Source: Lawsonibacter sp.
GTDB lineage: Bacteria; Bacillota; Clostridia; Oscillospirales; Oscillospiraceae
NCBI GenBank assembly: GCA_022798155.1
Contig: JAAWLY010000111.1
Coordinates: 1 to 7,203 of the forward strand
DNA length: 7,203 nt
Direction of reading: 5' to 3'
The notes below the pieces were generated by a model that saw only the letters and a program-made list of their open reading frames with translations, did no database searches and was not told where the DNA came from. Shown one piece after another: positions 4,964 through 7,203 of this stretch. A program made the translations under genes and the position numbers. Within the stretch, counting starts at the first letter, position 1. Each line of letters opens with the position of its first letter.

Positions 4964-5093
4964 TGTGGCAGACATACACCCGAAAAAAATACCCTGTATA
5001 CACTGTAACCCACTATGGCCGCAAATGGTAACAGTTGTAGACAGTGGGTCAGAGTGGGAAAAGGCGTTTTTTTTTCATACACTGTATGCCACA
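4964..5093 (+). repeat. Structured repeat, copy 3, in the repressor mRNA leader
   Basis: Complete copy with ends TGTGGCAGACA (4964-4974) and TGTATGCCACA (5083-5093). One more base pairs outside (G4963/C5094). Core pairs are CTGTAAC (5003-5009) with GTAACAG (5028-5034), now with one mismatch, and CCACT (5010-5014) with AGTGG (5043-5047). The terminator-like stem, perfect in copy 1, is damaged: A-run plus TACC (4983-4993) faces GGCG plus nine T (5063-5075), with an A/C mismatch and a T-G wobble. It ends six bases before the repressor ribosome binding site. A cis-acting leader or attenuator that has been tuned for read-through is a plausible reading. Confidence 0.7.
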
Positions 5094-5112
5094 CGGGAAA
5101 GGAGGTGATACC

Positions 5113-5640
5113 ATGAACACACGTATAAAAAAACTGCGCAAGGCTCTGGACCTTACGCAGCAGGCTTTTGCTTTAAGAATTGGGACTTCTGCGAATGTGC
5201 TTACGAATTATGAAACCGGGCGCCGCAATCCGTCCAGCTCCGTAATCAACAACATCTGCAAGGAGTTCCGGGTCAATGAGGACTGGTTGAGGACCGGGGC
5301 CGGGGAGATGTTCCGGGAGATATCCCGCGACGATGAAATAACCGCCTTTGTCAACGACGTACTGAGCGGGGAGTCTGAGGACTTCAAGCGACGGTTTATC
5401 GCAGCCCTGTCCCACCTGAGCGCGGAGGGCTGGGCCGCGCTGGAGCAGCTGGTGGAAGACACGGCCCTCAGAAAGGACGCAGAGACGCCCGTCCCGCCTG
5501 GGTACAGCAGCCGGGCGGAGCTGGAGGCGGAAGCGGATGAGTTTGCGGCAATGGCGCGGGAGCAATTTCTTTCCGAGAAGATACCGGGATATCAAGCGCC
5601 CTCTGCGAGCGGGTCAGACGATTCCGGCGGCGTGGCTTGA
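5113..5640 (+). CDS. XRE-family transcriptional repressor
   Basis: 175 aa from ATG 5113, preceded by AGGAGGTGATACC; an in-frame ATG at 5044 lies inside the repeat and has no site. Residues 4-60 are a Cro/cI-type HTH (RIKKLRKALDLTQQAFALRI, TNYETGRRNPSSSVINNIC, EFRVNEDWLRTG), including the NYETGRRNPS and VNxDWLxTG motifs. Residues 70-125 are helical and probably dimerise. The tail (AELEAEADEFAAMAREQFLS) is acidic and helical. There is no LexA/S24 self-cleavage domain, so induction is unlikely to be by RecA-driven cleavage; satellites' Stl repressors are likewise relieved by a helper-phage protein. It faces the operon across shared operators and probably represses the leftward promoter. Role is inferred from position and fold. 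Confidence 0.85.
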   Translation: MNTRIKKLRKALDLTQQAFALRIGTSANVLTNYETGRRNPSSSVINNICKEFRVNEDWLRTGAGEMFREISRDDEITAFVNDVLSGESEDFKRRFIAALSHLSAEGWAALEQLVEDTALRKDAETPVPPGYSSRAELEAEADEFAAMAREQFLSEKIPGYQAPSASGSDDSGGVA

Positions 5641-5848
5641 GGGGTCGTTTTTAACTCGGCTCCCTTTGACCAGGCTCCGATGCACGGCCAACGGACCAAA
5701 TCCGCAGACAGTTTGCGGATATGAACAGACCGAAAACAGAAAAGACCGCCCCCCGGCGTAGCAGCACCGGGAGAGCGGAGAAAGGGCAGCAAGGGTTTAG
5801 AAGCTCCTAACTGCCCTTTCATTCTAGCAGGAATGGGAGGAAAAAGCA
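5641..5848 (+). other. Intergenic region between repressor and integrase
   Basis: About 208 bases with no credible ORF. It contains a small ATCCGC/GCGGAT hairpin (5700-5705 with 5715-5720) and CCCGG/CCGGG pairing near 5752-5771, then a larger hairpin at 5781-5819. I see no clear sigma-A promoter for the integrase here. Integrase may be transcribed from the repressor promoter by read-through or from a weak promoter I cannot recognise. Confidence 0.6.
5781..5819. terminator. Possible attenuating hairpin before the integrase
   Basis: AAAGGGCAG (5781-5789) pairs with CTGCCCTTT (5811-5819). The 21-base loop and only weak T content after it (CATTCT) make a poor terminator. It sits about 12 bases before the integrase ribosome binding site and may limit read-through from the repressor gene. 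Confidence 0.4.
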
Positions 5849-7015
5849 ATGAAAAAATCAGCGAAAGGCACGGGTACAATCCGCAAGAAAACCGTCACCC
5901 GCTCGGGGAAGGAATACACCTATTGGGAGGCCCGTATCACTACAGGCCGGGACCCCGGCACCGGCAAGCAGATTCAGCGCTCCTTTACCGGCAAGACCCA
6001 AAAGGAGGTCCGGGAGAAGATGCAAGCGGCGGCGGTGGCCGTCAATGAGGGGACCTATACCGCTCCGCAGCGGATGACGGTAGGGCAATGGCTGGACGTG
6101 TGGGCGTCTGACTACCTGGGCGCGGTCAAGCCCTCCACCGTCCGCAACTACCGGGACCTGATCCGGCTGCACATCAAGCCCGCCCTGGGCGCGGTTCGGC
6201 TCCAGGACATGCACGCCCACACGGTCCAGAATTTCATCAACGGCATAGACCGCGCCCCGGCTACTGTGCGGCTGATTTGTGGCGTACTGGGCACAGCGCT
6301 GGAAAAGGCTATGGAGCTGGACTACATCCGGCAAAACCCGGTCAAACAATGCACGCTTCCCCGGAAGGAGCAAAAAGAGATACACCCGCTTGATGATGGA
6401 GAACTTGCCGCGCTGCTGGCAGCGGCACAGGGCGGAGAACTGGAGTACTTTATCACCGTGGCACTCTTCACAGGCATGCGTATGTCTGAGCTGTTGGGCC
6501 TCACATGGGATTGCGTGGACTACAATAGCGGCACCATCACCGTCAATAAACAGCTTGCGCCCCCAGCCCAGAGAAAAACCGGGGAGATGTTCACCACACC
6601 CAAAAGCCACAAGCCCCGGACCGTGGCGGCAGCTCCGTCGGTGCTGGCCGCATTGAAAGCCCAGCGGCGGCGGCAGATTGAACACCAGCTCAGGGCCGGG
6701 CCCATGTGGGACAACGCCCACAACCTGATTTTCACCAATGAAAGCGGCGGGCTTATCCCCCAGCGGGACCTTGAGCGGCGTTTCCGGTCTGTAGCAGACT
6801 CCGCAGGCCTGGAGGGTATGCGCTTCCACGACTGCCGCCATACCTTCGCCGTGAACGCCCTCCGAGCGGGAGACGATGTAAAGACGGTTCAGGGCAATCT
6901 AGGCCACGCCACCGCCGCCTTTACCCTCGACCGCTACGGCCATTTTACCGAGACGATGCAGCAGGCCAGCGCGGCCCATATGGAGGGCTTCATCAAGAAT
7001 GTTTTGAATCTGTAA
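5849..7015 (+). CDS. int: Tyrosine recombinase integrase
   Basis: 388 aa from ATG 5849 with GGGAGGAAAAAGC upstream. Order of domains: AP2-like arm-binding domain (about 8-60, ending TGKTQKEVREKM), SAM-like core-binding domain (about 75-165, MTVGQWLDVWASDYL then KPSTVRNYRDLIRLHIKPAL), and a catalytic domain (about 178-375). The catalytic set is complete: R211 in TGMRMSELLGL, K252 in TTPKSHKPRT, H327 and R330 in FHDCRHTFA, H353 in LGHATAAFTLDRYGH, and the nucleophile Y363 in the same motif. Length is typical for the Tn916/phage Int type. It catalyses site-specific insertion and, with an excisionase, removal of the element. The stop is next to a candidate arm site and about 90 bases from the core, as usual for an element's own integrase. 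Confidence 0.97.
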   Translation: MKKSAKGTGTIRKKTVTRSGKEYTYWEARITTGRDPGTGKQIQRSFTGKTQKEVREKMQAAAVAVNEGTYTAPQRMTVGQWLDVWASDYLGAVKPSTVRNYRDLIRLHIKPALGAVRLQDMHAHTVQNFINGIDRAPATVRLICGVLGTALEKAMELDYIRQNPVKQCTLPRKEQKEIHPLDDGELAALLAAAQGGELEYFITVALFTGMRMSELLGLTWDCVDYNSGTITVNKQLAPPAQRKTGEMFTTPKSHKPRTVAAAPSVLAALKAQRRRQIEHQLRAGPMWDNAHNLIFTNESGGLIPQRDLERRFRSVADSAGLEGMRFHDCRHTFAVNALRAGDDVKTVQGNLGHATAAFTLDRYGHFTETMQQASAAHMEGFIKNVLNL

Positions 7016-7035
7016 AGGGAAAATATAAGGGAAAA
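7016..7035 (+). promoter_or_regulatory. Candidate integrase arm-type binding site, right end
   Basis: AGGGAAAATATAAGGGAAAA begins at the base after the integrase stop codon and matches 282-301 at 19 of 20 positions, same orientation. It lies 69 bases inside the right core. Two AGGGAAAA units at each end fit tandem arm sites. Binding is inferred. Confidence 0.5.
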
Positions 7036-7037
7036 CA

Positions 7038-7075
7038 GGGCCGCAGGGGACGCTTAAAACCCCTGCGGCCCTTGA
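7038..7075 (+). terminator. Hairpin terminator after the integrase
   Basis: GGGCCGCAGGGG (7038-7049) pairs perfectly with CCCCTGCGGCCC (7060-7071) across a 10-base loop. The following TTGATATTA is only moderately T-rich. It probably ends the integrase transcript and shields the element from host parB transcription at this side. Confidence 0.7.
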
Positions 7076-7104
7076 TATTACAGGGTTTTAGCGGTTTATT
7101 GGCC

Positions 7105-7116
7105 TACAAGATGAAG
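7105..7116 (+). repeat. Right attachment core (attR)
   Basis: Second copy of TACAAGATGAAG. To the right the host reading frame continues without a break as LEAIKRRG. To the left the DNA belongs to the element. Together with 152-163 it defines the element's ends. Confidence 0.8.
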
Positions 7117-7152
7117 CTGGAGGCCATCAAGCGGCGCGGAGCAAGGACGGAT

Positions 7153-7183
7153 TTAACTTCGCCGAATAATTCGGCGAAGTTAA
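7153..7183. repeat. 31-bp perfect palindrome within the parB continuation
   Basis: Two 15-base arms (TTAACTTCGCCGAAT and ATTCGGCGAAGTTAA) around a single A. It keeps the ParB frame open (LTSPNNSAKL). It lies in host DNA, 36 bases beyond the right core. Confidence 0.9.
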
Positions 7184-7203
7184 GAAGCGATGATGAAATC
7201 GGC

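Larger units (their letters stand above)
152..7116. mobile_element. Small integrative element, PICI-like, inserted in a parB gene
   Basis: The element is bounded by a 12-bp direct repeat (TACAAGATGAAG) at 152-163 and 7105-7116. Joining the left flank to the right flank across this core restores an open ParB reading frame (...SERAQAYKMKL-EAIKRRG...), which is the strongest evidence for the ends. Inside are a tyrosine integrase next to the right end, an XRE repressor, a divergent operon with an AlpA/Xis-like HTH protein, a RepA-like ATPase and a TerS-like protein. I saw no conjugation, capsid, tail, portal or large terminase gene, so it cannot move between cells alone. Gene order resembles Gram-positive phage-inducible islands. 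The satellite assignment is inference; an integrative mobilizable or replicating element of another kind is possible. Confidence 0.85.
7102..7203 (+). pseudogene. parB: ParB-family partition protein, displaced continuation
   Basis: The frame from 7102 reads AYKMKLEAIKRRGARTDLTS then KLRSDDEIG and runs off the window. LEAIKRxGxRTDLTS is the usual continuation of ParB proteins just before their central HTH. The insertion separates it from its own promoter, start codon and N-terminal domain. The frame stays open leftwards past the integrase stop, and TTG codons at 7072 and 7099 could serve as poor starts, but no ribosome binding site is apparent. It would be repaired by excision. Confidence 0.85.

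Noticed and set aside
526..5093. Classical insertion sequence or MITE for the ~130-bp repeat
   Set aside because: The inverted ends would allow it, but flanks show no target-site duplication at either full copy and there is no transposase; kept only as an alternative.
5113..5640. LexA/CI-type self-cleaving repressor
   Set aside because: No S24 peptidase domain, Ser-Lys dyad or cleavage motif follows the HTH.
5858..6841. 327-aa open frame on the - strand
   Set aside because: Antisense to the integrase, whose catalytic residues are all present; composition is Cys/His/Arg-rich as expected for a shadow frame.
1..7203. tRNA or rRNA gene as integration target
   Set aside because: Neither end contains a cloverleaf or a tRNA 3' end; the target is clearly parB coding sequence.

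Overview
The window holds what looks like one complete small integrative element of about 6.95 kb, from roughly 152 to 7116, with a little host DNA on each side. The host gene is a ParB-family gene. Its N-terminal part (codons from position 2, ending ...SERAQAYKMKL-stop at 169) lies at the left edge, and its continuation (AYKMKLEAIKRRG..., from 7102) lies at the right edge. The two halves share a 12-bp core, TACAAGATGAAG (152-163 and 7105-7116), which I read as attL and attR. The GC-rich composition by eye, strong AGGAGG-type ribosome binding sites, sigma-A promoters and protein types suggest a gut Firmicute (Clostridia, Oscillospiraceae/Lachnospiraceae-like). The ParB type is common on conjugative elements of these bacteria, so this may be one mobile element nested in another. 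No species can be named from the sequence alone.

Layout. The right arm (5113-7015, + strand) carries an XRE-family repressor and a tyrosine integrase next to attR. A divergent control region (about 4850-4960) has two back-to-back sigma-A promoters, TTGACA-N17-TATAAT leftward and TTGACA-N17-TAAAAT rightward, with repeated ATGACG half-sites at the leftward promoter and between the two. The leftward promoter drives a compact operon of ten tightly packed genes (4835 down to 1000, - strand). These are three tiny unknown proteins (50, 32 and 66 aa), an AlpA/Xis-like HTH protein, a 203-aa protein with a duplicated C-terminal motif, a 98-aa coiled-coil protein, a 50-aa protein, a RepA-like AAA ATPase, a 62-aa four-cysteine protein, a 121-aa protein resembling phage small terminase subunits (TerS), and an 84-aa unknown. 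Most neighbours overlap or lie within about 40 bases.

The left end (170-999) is mostly non-coding and unusual. It contains a putative integrase arm site matched by one at the right end, a leftward terminator, a palindrome carrying a TATAAT box, copies of a structured ~130-bp repeat, a fragment of a phage antirepressor (BRO-N-like) gene, and a strong terminator. A further full copy of the ~130-bp repeat lies inside the leader of the repressor gene.

How it fits together. Integrase and repressor on one strand facing a divergent operon that runs excisionase, replication ATPase, TerS and then the far att site is the layout of Gram-positive phage-inducible chromosomal islands (PICIs/SaPIs). I infer a minimal, cargo-free phage satellite or a related integrative element. 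It would be held silent by the XRE repressor, excised by Int plus the AlpA-like protein, replicated with the RepA-like ATPase and possibly packaged through TerS. The repeat family is the least explained part of the window.
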